64,000 nucleotides of DNA from Inonotus obliquus (lineage: Eukaryota > Basidiomycota > Agaricomycetes > Hymenochaetales > Hymenochaetaceae). The position numbers and the translations under genes are program-made. This document shows, piece after piece, positions 1 to 13,657 of the stretch (its first letter is position 1; each line of letters starts with the position of its first letter). The stretch is taken from assembly GCA_032164295.1 (NCBI GenBank), contig JAJHTX010000012.1, positions 496,001 to 560,000 on the forward strand. Reading direction: 5' to 3'. The notes under the pieces are model-generated. The model was not told the DNA's origin. It was given only the letters and a program-made list of their open reading frames with translations, and searched no databases.

Positions 1-232
1 AAGATTACTTCCGTTTTGAAGCATATAGAGAATGAAATGACTGGCGGGTTCTTCTTTCGCGTTTGCAAGATCTGAGACTCCGGTGTAACACTAACAGTCT
101 AACACTGAGTATTCGTGTCAGGGTTCGAAAACGTGACCTGACTGGTCACAGATACTAGAATAGAAGGTATATCTCACGATGATCGGCGCATGATCAGCGC
201 ATTGATGACTATAATACTGGAGTTATCAAAAT

Positions 233-2164
233 CTATAATACTTTTTGTTGAAGGACAAATAGTCGAGATCCATTAACAGCACCACTACCCTTCATCGTGA
301 GCCATCTCCCTAATCGTGGCTCCCGTCCCAACCCGGCAACAATCAAGACACTCTCCCTATCCTGCTTTGCTTTCGTCGAGGGACGTGCTTCTCCATTCGC
401 CAACTTCTCCTTCTCCCCTGCCTCATACTTGTTTTCAAGCCATGACCAGGATTCCGTTTTTGCCCGTGAAAGCGATAGTACTTGTAGTGAATTGACGAAT
501 CCTGGAGCCGTGAGGGTGCCAATAAGCACAAGACTTAGCGAGCGAGATTTATTCGACGAATTGACAGCGATTTTCCATATCCGGATCTCCCCTGACCAGG
601 AGCCCGAGGCAAGTACATCACCATAGCGGAGACATGAGAGAGCCGTTATCCAGCGTGGAGTAGCAACGATGCCCTCCGTCTCTGAATACACTTCATGCAT
701 CCCATGTGCAAGTGGCTGAGTGAATATAGGCTTCTTCTTCGCTGTGACCCATATTGATATTGAACTGCATAAGCGTTAGATGCTTCAGCTCGTGGAGATA
801 TGAATAGATTATGCTTACCCGCTATCCCCTCCGCTAACAAAGGTGGTTTCGTCGATCATGGCGACACAATCTAGGGACCCTTCCTCGTACCTCTTCTCCA
901 CTTCTTTCGTATTTCCAGACTCCTCCTCAAGACCTTCTAGTCCACCTTCGAGCACCTCACGGACTTTGCTTTTACTTCCTCCACGATACACGAGTTGCGT
1001 TTCTTCGACAATCTTCCAAAATCTCACAGTTCGATCGCGGGCTCCGGCACTGACGGCGGTCTCGGCTCGTAACGCGTCAAGACTAACTACATGATCCTGA
1101 TGACCGAAAAGAGTATCGACATAGCCCATAACGTTTGGAGATAGGTCGAAGAGCTTAAGTGTACGGTCAAGAGAACCAGTATACAGTTGATTGGTGCCTT
1201 TACGAAAGGCTAGACACTTGAAAATGTTAGTAAAGTATAGCACAGTATACGGAAAGAGAAAATGTACCGAGATTGTATCCTTATGTCCTCCAAAGCTCCG
1301 TAGCCATTCGCCCTTTTCGATATCCCATACAACAATCTTCCTGTCTTTACCCCCACTTGCAAGGATCTTTTCATCATCGCTGAGAGCGAGTGCGAGAACC
1401 TCATCGGTGTGCCCACACACTTCCGTTGACGCCCTCTCTTTCCCCTTCCCTCCACTTTTCGTCCCGGGCTTTATTTTATAGAAAGTCGATAACGGTTTCC
1501 CTGTCGACAGATCCGTTCGTACAATATTGCCTTCCTTACCAGAGGTAAATAGATATTTCCCACTGGCACTCGCTACAGCACTGGTAACGGCCTCGCGATG
1601 ACCTCGTGTCCTAAGGTATACCGGTTCTTCTGGGATAACTAACTGAACAATACGTCAATTCAAAATTAGTCATGTGTATATTTGTAAAGCTCACGGAATC
1701 TGCAACAAATTTGTGCATCCTTCCACTATGGTCCATAACATCTTGTCTCAACCTTGACGCGATGATTTCACGGTCAAGCTCAGCAGCATCGACTTCACCG
1801 TCGGCTACAGTTTCGTAATCCTTCCTGTCAGCCATCGGCGGCGGTAATACATGCCAAAGAACGTACCAAGGTCCTCTTTCAGACTATCCAGATAGATTTT
1901 CGCAAGACGGAGGCGCTTCTCCGCCGGCGTCTCGAGCTCGTCCTCCTCCCCGCTGGCATTCGAACCACTCCCAGATGCCCGCAAATCCAGATCATCGATT
2001 CCGTCCTCCGTTGCATCCGAGTCAAGCTCCTCGTCCCTCTGTTTAGTTTTGCCATCTGGTCGTCCTTTCCCGTTGACTGTAGCTTTGGAAATTGAGGCCT
2101 CTTTGGACTTCGAAGCGCGTTTTCGCTTCCGAGTCTTCTTGGAGACAAAGAATGCGTCTGGCAT
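233..2164 (-). CDS. RRP9: U3 snoRNP WD40 protein Rrp9 (U3-55K)
   Basis: Nucleolar WD-repeat protein that binds the box C/D motif of U3 snoRNA and acts in early pre-18S rRNA processing. The N-terminus has the family pattern: MPDAFF followed by a basic cluster, an acidic stretch, then the conserved ETPAEKRLRLAKIYLDSLKE helix. After it come DREIIASRLRQDV and repeated WD blades (HTDEVLALALS, GGKDRKIVVWDI, GSLDRTLKLFDL, GARDRTVRFWKI, GSWSGEIRIWKI). About five exons are visible. Clear introns lie after FVADS (donor GTGAGC, branch GACTAAT) and after GHKDTIS. The first intron near 1815-1870 has a good donor and acceptor, but joining them shifts the frame by one. That junction is unresolved and may hide a sequence error. 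The ATG at 2164 was preferred to one 18 nt upstream because MPDAFF matches the family start. It is divergent from the plus-strand gene at 2413, so the two probably share a promoter of about 250 bp. Confidence 0.9.
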
Positions 2165-2412
2165 GACTGCTACGGAAAGCAAGGTGTTCAGGGGAAATTT
2201 CAGTTTTCCTTCATAATGATCGAGAGCCGAAAAAATCTTCAGTGCACGTGATGGAAGTCAAATCCCGTGATGCTAATCATCCAATCAGAAATTAGAATAG
2301 AAGAAATGAAGCTCCCTTGCAATCCTTCACACCTCCTCTTGATACATTCACTACATTGCACCGGACGTCAAGCTCCTCACTGGACAGAAAAAATAGGAGG
2401 GCCATTGTAGAG

Positions 2413-5348
2413 ATGGAAAATCCAACATATCCTTCCGGGACAGCTCCAATTAAAGCAGAGTCAGTACGGCTCTTCATCCCTGACGCCAAACTCAACCTCA
2501 ACATAGATACCGCATCTCAATGGAGCCTCGGGCCATTATAGATGATGATACAGCAGAGAGCAAAACAAGTCGTCTCTCCGGTACAAGCGGAGTGGCTCCG
2601 CAGGATGAATATGGCCAAGATGGACCGCCAGGTAAACGCCCAAAACTGTCGAAGGAAGAGATGAAAAAACGCAAGGGGGCTAATAAGGGTAGACGATTTG
2701 GGAAGATGCGAGACGAGATAGAACTCTGTTGGAGATTTGCTAGAGGCGAAATCTGTGAGTCTGGGAACGAGTATGTGCGCATACATGTATCCAGTTTCTT
2801 CGAACGTGCTGATTACTTGGTCCAGATGCCGTTATACTCATGATTTGAGTACATATCTCGCACAGAAACCGAGGGACGTGATATTTCCTCGTGATGTTGA
2901 CACATTGTCTACTCCTGGCGATAAAGATGAAATTAAAGAGAAAGATCCGGAACGAGAATCAGAATTCCCTTCCTCTATTGACCCCTCCTCTTTCTGTCCC
3001 TCCTTCCATGACAAAGGAGAATGTAGAAGCGGATTCAAGTGTCGCTTTCTTGGCGCTCATATCAAGAAGGTAGAACCTGGCGAATTAGAGCTTGTGAAAG
3101 ACGAGGAGAAAGTCGCAAGTCAGAAGTTACAAACCACGGAGCTCAACTTCCTTTCTCCCGATGCTCTCAAGCAGATACGATCCAAAAAGGTGACCAGTCT
3201 CATAGACAAAGCATTTTGACCTCGCTCAACTCGCATGAAGTATCCCTTAACGATCTCGGATGCGTATATGAAGGAGATACAAGCAGCAGAAAATAAGAAG
3301 AATTCTGGCGGCCTTTCAAACGGGAAGACCATGTTTACGGAGACGGAACTCATGGAATATGATGCCACTGAGGCTCAGAAGGACACACCTGACGTACCAA
3401 TGCGATTTAGCGAGAAGAAGCGACTCCACTGGCGTGGGCTAACGTGTACGTGTCTTCGTTCCATATGAATTCTATGCGACCATACCACTCACTATGGATT
3501 GGTTAGATCTTGCACCTTTGACGACGGTTGGGAACCTAGTAGGGTGGCTTCTTTAGTACACTAGCTCGAGAATGACCAAGGTTACAGCCTTTCAGACAGC
3601 TATGCGTCTCACTCGGCGCGGATATAACATGCGGAGAGAGTAGGTCTCCCAGGTCGAGAGCTTCGTTCTAGTACTAATCAAACGTTGTGATATAGTGGGT
3701 TTAGCAACCTCTTTTCTCCAAGGCTCGAAAGAAGAATGGTCCCTTGTTCGCCGACATCCCTCAGAGCGGATATTCGGAATACAGCTTGCGGGGAATAAAC
3801 CTGGGTTACTCACATCAACAGCTGAAATCATGGCACGCGAATTTGGCTCTCAGGGTATAGACTTTGTTGACCTGAACTGTGGATGCCCGATTGATCTGGT
3901 TTTCCGTTCTGGGAGTGGCTCTGCTCGTATGTGGCGTTCATCAATAATATCAACAATGTGGTTGTGACTAGGATGGTGCCACTGACGTTTTTGATCTTAG
4001 TCCTTGATGCGCCAGCAAAATTGAGTAAGATCCTTATTGGGATGAATAAAGCGCTCGGCGAGATTCCTGTCACTGTGAAACTTAGGACAGGCGTTAAAGA
4101 GGGACGGAATCTGGCGCATAAGCTTATGCCACGTCTAGATGCTGAAGCTGGTATTGGAGCTATGACGGTATGTTTCCCCTATCTAGATCTGCATGCGCTA
4201 GGAAGCTAACAGGGGACTGGCGACAACTTAGTTACATGGTCGAACGCGTCAGCAAAGGTATACCAAGTTGGCCGACTGGGACTACATCAGAGAATGCGTT
4301 GAAGCCGTACGGGCACGGGAAGCAGACGAAGGCCGTAAGTTCCGTTTTTCTTCCTTTCTCCAACTCTCTCACTAATCTCAATCCATCCCATCCTAACTGC
4401 GATTACGGAAAATAAGTGGCACCTATCCCAATCTTCGGAGGAGGCGATGTTTATTCTTCTCAAGGTTACTGGGAAAGCGTAGAGCATGGCAACGTGGATG
4501 GCGCGATGATCGGACGAGGGGCTCTTATTAAACCTTGGATATTCACTGAGATCAAGGAACGGAGAGAATGGGATATCAGCGCGAGAGAGCGTTTGGAACT
4601 TGTTAGGAAGGTACGTCTGGCGTTCCATCTAGTACGGAAACGATAATGAATATCTCACATTCTCGTTCTTGACTCATGTTCACCATGAATGAAATACTTT
4701 TTATTTATCATTGGCAACTCCCAACTTTCTAGTATGCTGAATTCGGGTTAAAGTAAGTTCCTCTTCTCCTTCCTCCCCTCTTCCGTTCGTCCATCATCAC
4801 CAATAACCCCTCACAAAACCACATTCAATCGAATTCAAACTCAATCCATTGTTATTACTATTGCAGTCATTTCGGAACCGACACAACAGGACTAAACACC
4901 ACACGTCGATACATCTGCGAATCTCTCTCATTCACTCATCGTTATATCCCTATTGGTCTTCTTGAAGTTCTACCTGGAAGACTTAATGATAGGCCTCCTG
5001 CGTTTAGAGGGAGGGATGAATTGGGTGAGTTTTTTCCTCTTTTTTGTTTTGTTTGAAGTTTGGGGAACTTTGTTTGGAGTTTGAGTTGCGTCTTTTTGTT
5101 TTGGGGGGAGTGGGTTTCGAGTCTTGATTCTGATCGTTTCTCACTTTCTCACCATTGACCTTTTGACCTGTTAGACGATGATACTGACGATACATGCAGA
5201 AACCCTACTAGCAAGTCCCTCCAGCCAGGATTGGGTGAAAATCTCAGAAATGTTCCTCGGTAAAGCACCAGAAGGTTGGATATTCACGCCAAAACATAAA
5301 AGTAACTCTTACGGGAATGGGGATGGGATAGAAGAAAGTCAGGGTTGA
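2413..5348 (+). CDS. DUS3: tRNA-dihydrouridine(47) synthase Dus3
   Basis: Flavin enzyme that reduces U47 in the variable loop of tRNAs. The spliced protein starts [19 protein letters not shown]. It then has a basic linker and two CCCH zinc fingers ([46 protein letters not shown]), a family feature. The TIM barrel follows: [33 protein letters not shown], then [10 protein letters not shown] with the catalytic Cys, [35 protein letters not shown] and [13 protein letters not shown]. The C-terminal helical region ([19 protein letters not shown]) ends near 5348. At least ten introns are needed. Notable joins are GGGCTAACGT|GTACGT at about 3443 and GGAGAGA|GTAGGT at about 3640; both restore conserved family text. 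The ATG at 2413 was chosen because splicing the intron at about 2459-2508 gives IKAEYR in the right frame. The enzyme looks complete. Confidence 0.93.
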
Positions 5349-6127
5349 AAAAAAAGAATACTTCGCAGTACTACTAGTCCTTTGCAACAGCTATGTATGT
5401 AAAAACTAAAACCTAAACAGACTCGAACGACGAAGAAAAAATACGATACGTGATATTGTTTGATGTTGAATAATGAATGGTGGACATCGAACAAAGAAAG
5501 AAGGGAGGGAGGGAGAGAAATGAAGAAACGGGCGATATTACTGTAATGTTCTGCACGGCAGTTTCTACAGCTTTCTACAAATCCTACAAATCCAGTCCAA
5601 TGAACGAACGAGGTATGAATTGGCGAAATGATTGGGGTGAGTATAAAGAAAATAATGATAATGATGATAAAAAACATCCAACGAGGGCACAAAATAACGG
5701 AAAAAAAAACAGAAAACTGGAGAAATAAATGATAACGAAAGTATTGTGTACGAAAGTGTATGTACGAAAGTGTATGTACGAAAGTGTATGTACGAAAGTG
5801 TTGCCTCGTCGCGTCTAGACGAGTTGAAAGTTGAGAGGTGAAAGAAACGAATGTGTGAATACGATAACGATAACAATACGATTCGAGAAACTCGACCACA
5901 TTCGCAAGTTCTCAAGTTCGCAAAAAAAAGCAAAACATAGTAAAAGAACGTTGAACGTTACCCCTCCCCTTTCCTTTCTTCCTCCCTTCCCTATCCTCCA
6001 ACTCTCAGGCGATCGTGAATCACGATCACGAAAAATCAAGTACAGCCAGAATAGCTCCCGTCTATCAAAAACATAGAACAAAAACACGTTAGAAAAGCAA
6101 CACAACTCAAACGGAAGCGACGTTCGA
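5349..6127. other. intergenic region between convergent genes
   Basis: This is the 3' space of DUS3 and of the minus-strand gene that follows. It is A/T-rich with low-complexity runs and the minisatellite at 5748-5800. The next gene may reach into it: an acceptor TTTTTGATAG near 6058 would join the donor GAG|GTAAGG near 6147 and add a short tail (TGAILAVLDFS) before a stop near 6020. Otherwise nothing supported. Confidence 0.5.
5748..5800. repeat. 14-bp tandem repeat, about 4 copies
   Basis: The unit tacgaaagtgtatg is repeated nearly perfectly about four times in the 3' region between DUS3 and the convergent minus-strand gene. It is probably a polymorphic minisatellite. No coding role is seen. 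Confidence 0.85.
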
Positions 6128-9100
6128 TCAAAATGAACATTGCCTTACCTCGTTCATCTCATTCCTCGGTGTTGGTTTATTAGTTGGGACAGTAGGGAGG
6201 GATCCAGAACGTGATCGCGAACGCATCAAGGATGCTATCTGTTTCGATTGTATCGGATCGATATGATTGATATGGTCTGTATGGTTTGTATGGCCGAGGT
6301 CGGTGTCATTTGATGGCGACGTAGCAGACAATATCGCAGAATGCGGACGACCATGTTCATGACCACCATGAACGGGACCGGGATAAGGTAAAGGTAAACC
6401 ACGGTCGGGTGCATTGACTCCAAGCAAGTCATACACGTCGTTGTATAACTCACTCGTACTCGGCATCGTAGATGATTGAGCTAGAAATAATGAAAACGAA
6501 ACGGAATTTTCTTAGCATAACGTCCAACGTTCATATGTCCCAAATTCTGAGAAAAGAAAAGACTTACGCATTGATGTCGAAGGTCTCGACGACGGTAGAC
6601 CATTGCCATTGCCATTTCCATATTGATATTGATATTGATCGAGAGTGGGAAGAGTGGGACGAGGAAGGGGAGGAACAGGAGGTATTCCATTCCCATTCGC
6701 ACTCAATTCCACACCCACATCGGAACAAAGAGTCGTTCGTGCACTCGTCGAATAATGAACGAAAAGGCTCGAGTTCGAATTCGTTGATCGGACGCTCGAT
6801 CTGCGAAGACTCTGTCCCGAGAGTCCCGAAAGACGAAGACCAGCTTTAGAAGTTCGTGAGCTATTCTTCCTAGCAAGGGATACTCGACTCGATCTCCGAC
6901 TCGACGCGGACTTCAAATCCGAATTCGATACCGACCGAGTTAACTCATTTCGTTCATGTTGTTCGCGTACCCGTTCGCGTCCCCCTTCCCCTCCCTGTTC
7001 TCGTTCTCGTTCTCGTTCTCGTAAAACCAACTGCAAAGAATCAAGTTCCCTTTCCAACTCCTCAGCCTTCCTCCACGCCTCATCCCTCTCCCCCTCCAAA
7101 TTCATCCTCTCCACCCTCAACCTCCCAATCTCCTCCCCGGATCTCATCAAACTCGAATTCAACTTCCTCAAAGCAACAGCAAGCGCACTCGTCTGATGAA
7201 CATCTACAAGTCTGTGGAGTAGTGTGATTTGAGTTGAGAGGTCGTTGAGGTGAGTGGTTAGGGTGTCGGTTGTTGATGTTAGCGTTGATAGTTCGTGTGT
7301 GTATTGGGTGAGTAATGATGATGGTGATGATTCCGATGATTCCGCTCGTCCCATTCCCAAACCCATTCCCGATCCCAGACCACGCGTCGTTGAAGACGCA
7401 AGCAAAGACAACCTTTGTAAAACCGACCGTCTCTTCCTAACCAATCCCTTATACTCATTCATCACCTCCAACTTCCTCCTCTCCAACTCACCCAACATCT
7501 TCGTTATCTCCTCCAAATTCTCCAGAGGTAATAGTCTGATAGACGAGGTATGTGACGTTTGCTCGATAGCGAGACGTACAGTAGTTTGTAATTGAGCAGA
7601 ACTGAACGTCCATTTGGCTGCTTCTAGTGTTAGACCGCGCCATGGGATAGGTGTTGTTTTGAATGATGGGGTTTCAGGCAGTGGTGGAGGCGTTGGCGTT
7701 GGCGTTGGCATTGGTGTCGGTTCCTTTGTTTTGTTTTGTTGGGATGTTGACAGAGGCAGAGGCAGAGGCAGAGGCGTCGGTGTTGGGATGTTACGTTTGG
7801 CAGCTTGTGAAATGACTGCTGCACTTTCACTAGCCGAGCGTCGAGGTGTGAAAGATAAAGGTGCTGTACTTGTACCTTCACCCTTTCCCGTTCCCTTCCC
7901 GATTCCAATCCCAATCCCAAATGAAGAATTCGGTTTCCGAGGACCAAACGGTAAAGGAGGCCTCACGTGTACACTCCGTATTCTAGGTTTAGGAACAGGT
8001 CCTAAGAGCGGTGGTGAAGGCTGAGTTGTATCGGTTAAAGTCTGTATTTTAGGAATGGGAGAGAGTGGTGGAGGTTGTAATGGCGAAATCGGTGGACTAT
8101 TGGATTCAATTGTCGTTTGAAGTTGGAGTTGAGGTTTGGGCTGAGCCTGATGCTTTGCCTCTTTCTCGTTCTCATTCAAGGTCGAGGGATTGTTGCTATT
8201 AATATCACCGACAGAGCAACTCGATGTTTCCGCTCCCGCTACCTTTTCCTTCACCAATCCCGCAACGCGCGGAGTCGAAGGGATGATAATAGGCTGAAAC
8301 GCCATTCCATTCCCATTCTCCGCCACTGAACGTCTCGTCGCATACGTACACGTATTCGATTGTTTCATCTGCAATTGTGATCGCCATTGCGCTAGCGACT
8401 GTGACCGCGACAGCGACAAAATAGAATTCGAACGCGATAGAGACAGAGCGCCAGCATCAGGGTCTTTTACAAGATCCGGATCCGGTGAAAACAAAACGGG
8501 AGTTTCAGGGAAAGTTTGAGTTCCACTTGTATCCGGCGCATCATGATCCAACGCATCTTCAAACTGAACTGAACAACACTCTTGTTCCTGTTCTCCACTA
8601 CGGTTACGCGTCTTCACGTTCTCTCCTCCTCCCATCGCACGATTCGAATGATTCGGATTCGGGTTACAATTCGCATCATCTTCCTCATCATCATTCATAG
8701 GTACATACCGATCGCTACGCGGCGGCGTAATAATAATAGGCCTCGGTATACTCCCCGCCGAACGTTTCTGCGAATGCGAAATGGAAATGGATATAGGAGT
8801 CACGATATGTCCGTTTGGGATTAACATGTCTAAAAGATCCGGGGATCGACATCGACTTGAGAGAGGTGATCGACCTGAGAGAGGTGGTGGTGATGTGGAT
8901 GTGGATGTTGACGCTGGGCTTGGAATTAGAGCGGGATTAGTGATACGGAAATGAGAAGATGCATATGGTCGGAATTTGTCTGATCCAGTAGTATCATTAG
9001 GTCCTGGTCCTGCTACGTCAATCTTGAGGGTGGGTTGTTGAGATTGTTTGACGTCGCTTGATCGACGCTGACGTTGTCCATTACTATCAGCATGGGTCGT

Positions 9101-11847
9101 GCTTTTCCCTAAAGAAGGTAAATTATCAGTACACGGACAGATATACGGTACCTAGGAAGAAAAAAGAAAAAAAATAGCTTATCTTACCTCCGTCCGCGGT
9201 CGTAAGCGTCGACATCGGCATCGATGACTTGCCAACAATCGTATTCGTATTCGCATTCGCAACTATCGATGATACCGAGCCAATTCTTCTCCTCTCAAAA
9301 GTCGACACACGATTCAACCCAGACGGACTCGAATAGGAAAAAATAGAAGATCCTGAGCCTTGCCCTTGCCCCTGTCCCTGTCCCTGTCCTCCATTCGTCG
9401 TATCCGTGGCCGTAATCGTAGTCGTATCCGTAGTCGAGCCAATTTTTCTCAAAGGCAGATGCGGGTGCGGATGCCTAGATGATCCATGCGGGAACCCTGA
9501 TCCTCCCCTAACCGGCGCCGATTTCAACCCACTCATACTAAGACTACTTATACTAGCAGCAGTCATTGGGACTTGAGCTTCATACGCATCCGCATATGCA
9601 TACGGTGACTCCGAACCTCCTGAATAACCGCTCTTATCTCCACCACGAGAAGACGGTCCAGACCCAGAACCAGACGAGGGACTAACGAAATCAAAGTCTT
9701 CAAGAAAAGACTCGTGCTCGAATTCATCATCATCCGACTTTGACTTTATCGAACTTTCACCTCCGCCTACGCCTACTGGAGGGAGTTCTGCTCGTTTCCC
9801 CACTGGTGCTGGCACAGGAGAAGGAGAAGGATGAGAAGTATACAAAGAAGCAGTATACTTTGAATACGTAGATGGCGTTGATAATACAGATGGAACGTTT
9901 AAGGGACTTCCAAGTGGTGAGGGTGGCGTGTGTTCCGCCGTTGTGCCGTGAGTGGCTCGGTCTCGGTCTCGGACTTTCTTTGCAAGGTTCGAAAAAGATC
10001 CAGTCGTTGATCCAGACGTAGGTTGTGAAGATGGCTGCGACTGCGACGGTGACCTAGCGTACGACGACGACGCTTCCGCTTCCACATCCGTCTCCATCTC
10101 CAAAATACGCGAAATACGGTGTAGGGCTGCTTGGTCAACATAATCAAGCTTTTGCGCGCCAGGAGTCAATCCCAATCCGGGTGGTGGCGGCCGGTGTTGC
10201 GGTCGCGGTCGCGGTCCCTTCCCAAAAGAGAAAGAGAAAGCTCCGAGAGATTCTCTAGATCCTCTAGGTCCATGTGTCGTCGTCGTTATACTGTCCTTTC
10301 GTGGAGGGATAGGAGCAGAGGTTTTATCTGTGTCCTCGATCATCTCAGTCTTTTCCTTCTCATTCCCACTACCACCACCTCCACTTCTCCGGAAATGAGG
10401 TGACAGAAGTACGAATGCCTCAAATGGAGGAAGGTCTACCGTACCCGAACCCTGATCGAGTTTCCGCTTCTTTACAGAATGCGTCGACGTCGAACTCTTC
10501 CGAGAAACCGATGCCGATGGTGACCTGGCCGTAGCAACCGCACCTTCCCAAACAGCATCTCGAGGAAGAGTAGCAGAATCCTGGCGCGTCCTCATTCCCA
10601 TCTCCTTTTCCCTCTCCTTCTCCTTTCCTGAGGATTCCGAGATACCGGTACCGGTACCGTTTGAGGTTGAACGTGTTGCAAAAGAAAACGTTCCAGCAAA
10701 CACATCTCGTGCAGCAGATAAACCAGATACAGGTGATATCTCTGAGTCCGATGCCCATGCTGGGGAGTTGGAAGCGATAGAACGACGGGTACGAGATTTT
10801 CGTCGTTGTGTGTGGGTAGAGATAGACGAAGATGCCGATAAAGTTGCGGGAATTTTTATTGGTGCAACTGTAGGTAATGGAGCCATCCGGCGGCGTTCCT
10901 GATTTAATTTCTGAAAATTGTAACACCATCATGAGAAAAACTTAATCGCAAACGAGTGGTGAAGATAGAAGATGGACGTACTCTTCCCTGAGGGCTTCCT
11001 TCTGTACTCAAAGTCCAGTCGGTACCCTAAAGACGCGAAAGATAAAGAGGTTAGCAACCAAGAAGATGTCAACAGTATAACAAGCTAAAAAGGAAGTGGA
11101 TATTCCATGTAGATGCATCATCTCACGTACGCTGCCATCTTAGCTGCAAACTTAGCTAGATGATGATGATGATGATGATGGACAAAGTGGCGTCAACCCT
11201 AAAAGCACTCTGGCGTCTCCATGGAAGGACAGAGTACGAGACACAGCAAAGAGGAATAAGCCAACCTCAGAGCGCCAAAACCTCCATGCTCCAAGAACAT
11301 ATTGATTTGAACAGAGGCAGAGGCAGGACAATGGACAATGAAACAAAGGAATAATGGAACGATGGAATAATGTAATGGGTCGACTTACTTGTGAGGGCGA
11401 CCGCATAGCACCCGCGGAATGCAAACTCGGCGAACTGCCCTTTCTATACTTCAAGAAATCTTCCGGCAATGACTTCAGCAACGAATCATGCCTGAATTCC
11501 AGCTGTATCTCTGGTGAGCGTTGCGGAATGGTCGGGGCCTCTGTCGAGGTAGCACCTGCGACTGCGACTGTCTTCCCTGTTTTCCTCCCCATCTTCATCA
11601 AAGGAGGCCTATGATACCTTCCATCTGCTTCTGTTTCTGTTTCTCTCAAGAAAGGACGTTGTGATCCCTGTTTCAGGGGAATTTCCCCAACGTTTCCGGG
11701 TCCGGGTCCGGGAGACATGAATGAACCCGATCCTCGTGAAACACGTCGATTTCCTCGAGCGCCGGTACCGGAAGCAGCGCTACCTCGAAGAGAACCCTTC
11801 CGCCTTTGGCGCTTTTTGCGGCTTCCCATGTTGATGAAGGAAAGCAT
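6128..11847 (-). CDS. large Ser/Pro-rich coiled-coil protein, probable Uds1 (up-regulated during septation) domain
   Basis: One long gene is inferred on the minus strand, coding for about 1,700 residues. A probable first exon (about 11847-11391: MLSFINMGSRKKRQRRKG..., ending RSPSQ|GTAAGT) joins in phase to a small exon near 11025-10981 (GTDWTLSTEGSPQGR). Next comes KLNQERRRMAPLPTV and a 580-residue Ser/Thr-rich exon to about 9189. After a short intron another 840-residue exon runs to about 6568, and a last exon starts near 6480. The only conserved part is PWRGLTLEAAKWTFSSAQLQ through SIRLLPLE and LVRKRRSVLQRLSLLASS (about 7650-7390), which I recall as the fungal Uds1 domain. Coiled coil follows (EEIGRLRVERMNLEGERDEAWRKAEELERELDSLQL). 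The rest is low complexity (poly-Pro, GQGQGQGQ, PTPTPTPT). It is likely a cytoskeletal or septation scaffold. The intron at about 11390-11026 is unusually long, so the first exon could belong to a separate gene. Confidence 0.62.
11159..11180. repeat. (ATG)n microsatellite
   Basis: Seven consecutive ATG/CAT triplets lie inside the inferred long intron of the minus-strand gene. Confidence 0.9.
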
Positions 11848-13657
11848 ACTGGGAGAAGGAGAACAGGGAAGCCAAGACGCCAGTGTGGATAATTGATATT
11901 TAAGCAGTTGTAGCGGTTGACGTGAAGCGCGGCGAATTGCGAATTGGAAACGCTGATGAGGGACGAGAGACGAGTTGGTAGGGAGGCGATGAGATGGAGA
12001 GAGGCAAGCGAGGGCAAGGAACTGGCAACGGAGGGGGACATCGGTAGAGAGAGTGATGTGGATGTAAAAGTACGTAGAGCTGGAGATGGAAGGCGGTGCA
12101 TGTCCAGGATGAAGCACGAGTGTTGGTTGGACGAATACCGAATATTAGTTCCCGCCGATCATAGGCTGTGATGTATTTCAATCAACCACCTACGGCTTTG
12201 ACTAGATGATGGCGCAAGCGGCTGGATTTCCCATCGCGAAAAATAGCCCATCTACGGCAAAACAAGACGACTCTCCCCGAGCGCCGCTAATCGAGCAGGC
12301 GCAGATGTGCTCCTTTCCAAACGTGAAGCTTGCTGGAACGGGAGCTGTGCGTGACTGTGATGATCAAGGAACGGGAAGTTCTTACCTAGTCCCATATCCC
12401 TTATTCGGGAAGCAAACCACTTGACCCATTCTGGCGTCTAATTTTAGTTGATGCCCTCAAAGATATTCTCGCCAACAACGCTACTCATCAATTCCCGCCT
12501 TCTGCTGGAAGCAGGAGAGAGATGCGTGGAAAGATTTCAGTATTACAAATTGTTCGCACAAGAGAACTCGGATATACAAACCATGACGGCGTCAGAGTGG
12601 ACGTTCTTGAATCTGATGAGGGTACTGTCGTAAGGCACGTTGATCCAATCGTCTCGAGTCAAATAACGTCTCAGTAGTGACACCACACGACAGCTCAAAT
12701 ACGAGCCACCGCCGGCTATCCTCTGGCACGCGATTCATCCCAGGCCGTATGCGAAGAATAAGATGAGTGGAGCACATGCATCTCGATGATGATGAGAACA
12801 TCGCTAGTAGACGAAGCATCAGTTGAGATGTCTCGTATTCAATACATTCCTATTACCTTTCTACTACCGTCTATCAAGCATTGGAGATGAGATATCTGCG
12901 TAGCAACCTTTCCCAGCATCCACTTCCCAGGCATGACCTGTTGTAGTTCGGTGTGATGCCGTTCGATGCCCGGGGAGGGAAAGTCACTAGTCTCGTTGAT
13001 GCCTTTGATCACGGAACCAATGAAACGACGCTGTGGGACTGTCGCACTGGCGTAAGCGAAAGTCGGCTGTGTTCGGAGGTGCAACGTTTCGCAACATTTC
13101 ACGGGACAATAGTCGTTCCTGATCGTGAACCGTGTTCCGAGGGTGGTAGACGCACGTTATCTGAATGCGAATGGATATGACCCATCAAGAATCAAGAAAA
13201 GCGTATCAACATCTGTTCAACAATCACAAGCAACATCAACGTACTTACTACTTTCAGGGTAACACTGCCTCCTGCCTTGCCTTGTTCAAGTTATCTTGTC
13301 TTCCATGCATGCTACCTCGCTGCCTGAAGGATCCAATCGGTGATTGTCAAGAGTAGCGCAGAGTGGCAGAGTGACGAAGGCGCCGCTGACTATTGGACCA
13401 TCAAAGAAATTCATTGGCGTTTAGATATAAGATGCATCATATGATGCAACGTGTTTCTGCGCGTGAAACGTCTCTCTGGCTCCGGCATTCACTGTTGAAG
13501 GCATTTCTTCGAATTTTTCGATATGACCGACTCCGAGGTCACGAGATCGTTGCGATCGTCGTGATCAGCGTTTCTAGCTCTCTACATTATCCTTCCCGCT
13601 CACTCGCTCAACTTTCCGCCCGATCCGAGCGTGAAATCTTCGTCTTGGAAATATCAC
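11848..13657. other. intergenic region, no gene recognised
   Basis: This 1.8 kb lies between the divergent large coiled-coil gene (minus) and threonine synthase (plus). Several reading frames of 60-97 codons exist on both strands, for example 12448-12633 plus and 12839-13102 minus. None shows family motifs, consistent frame bias or convincing splice sites. It presumably holds both promoters and 5' UTRs. Confidence 0.5.

Noticed and set aside
5339..5899. 186-codon minus-strand frame rich in Phe/His/Tyr
   Set aside because: Low-complexity A/T-rich DNA and the 14-bp minisatellite produce it; no motif, and it overlaps the DUS3 3' end.
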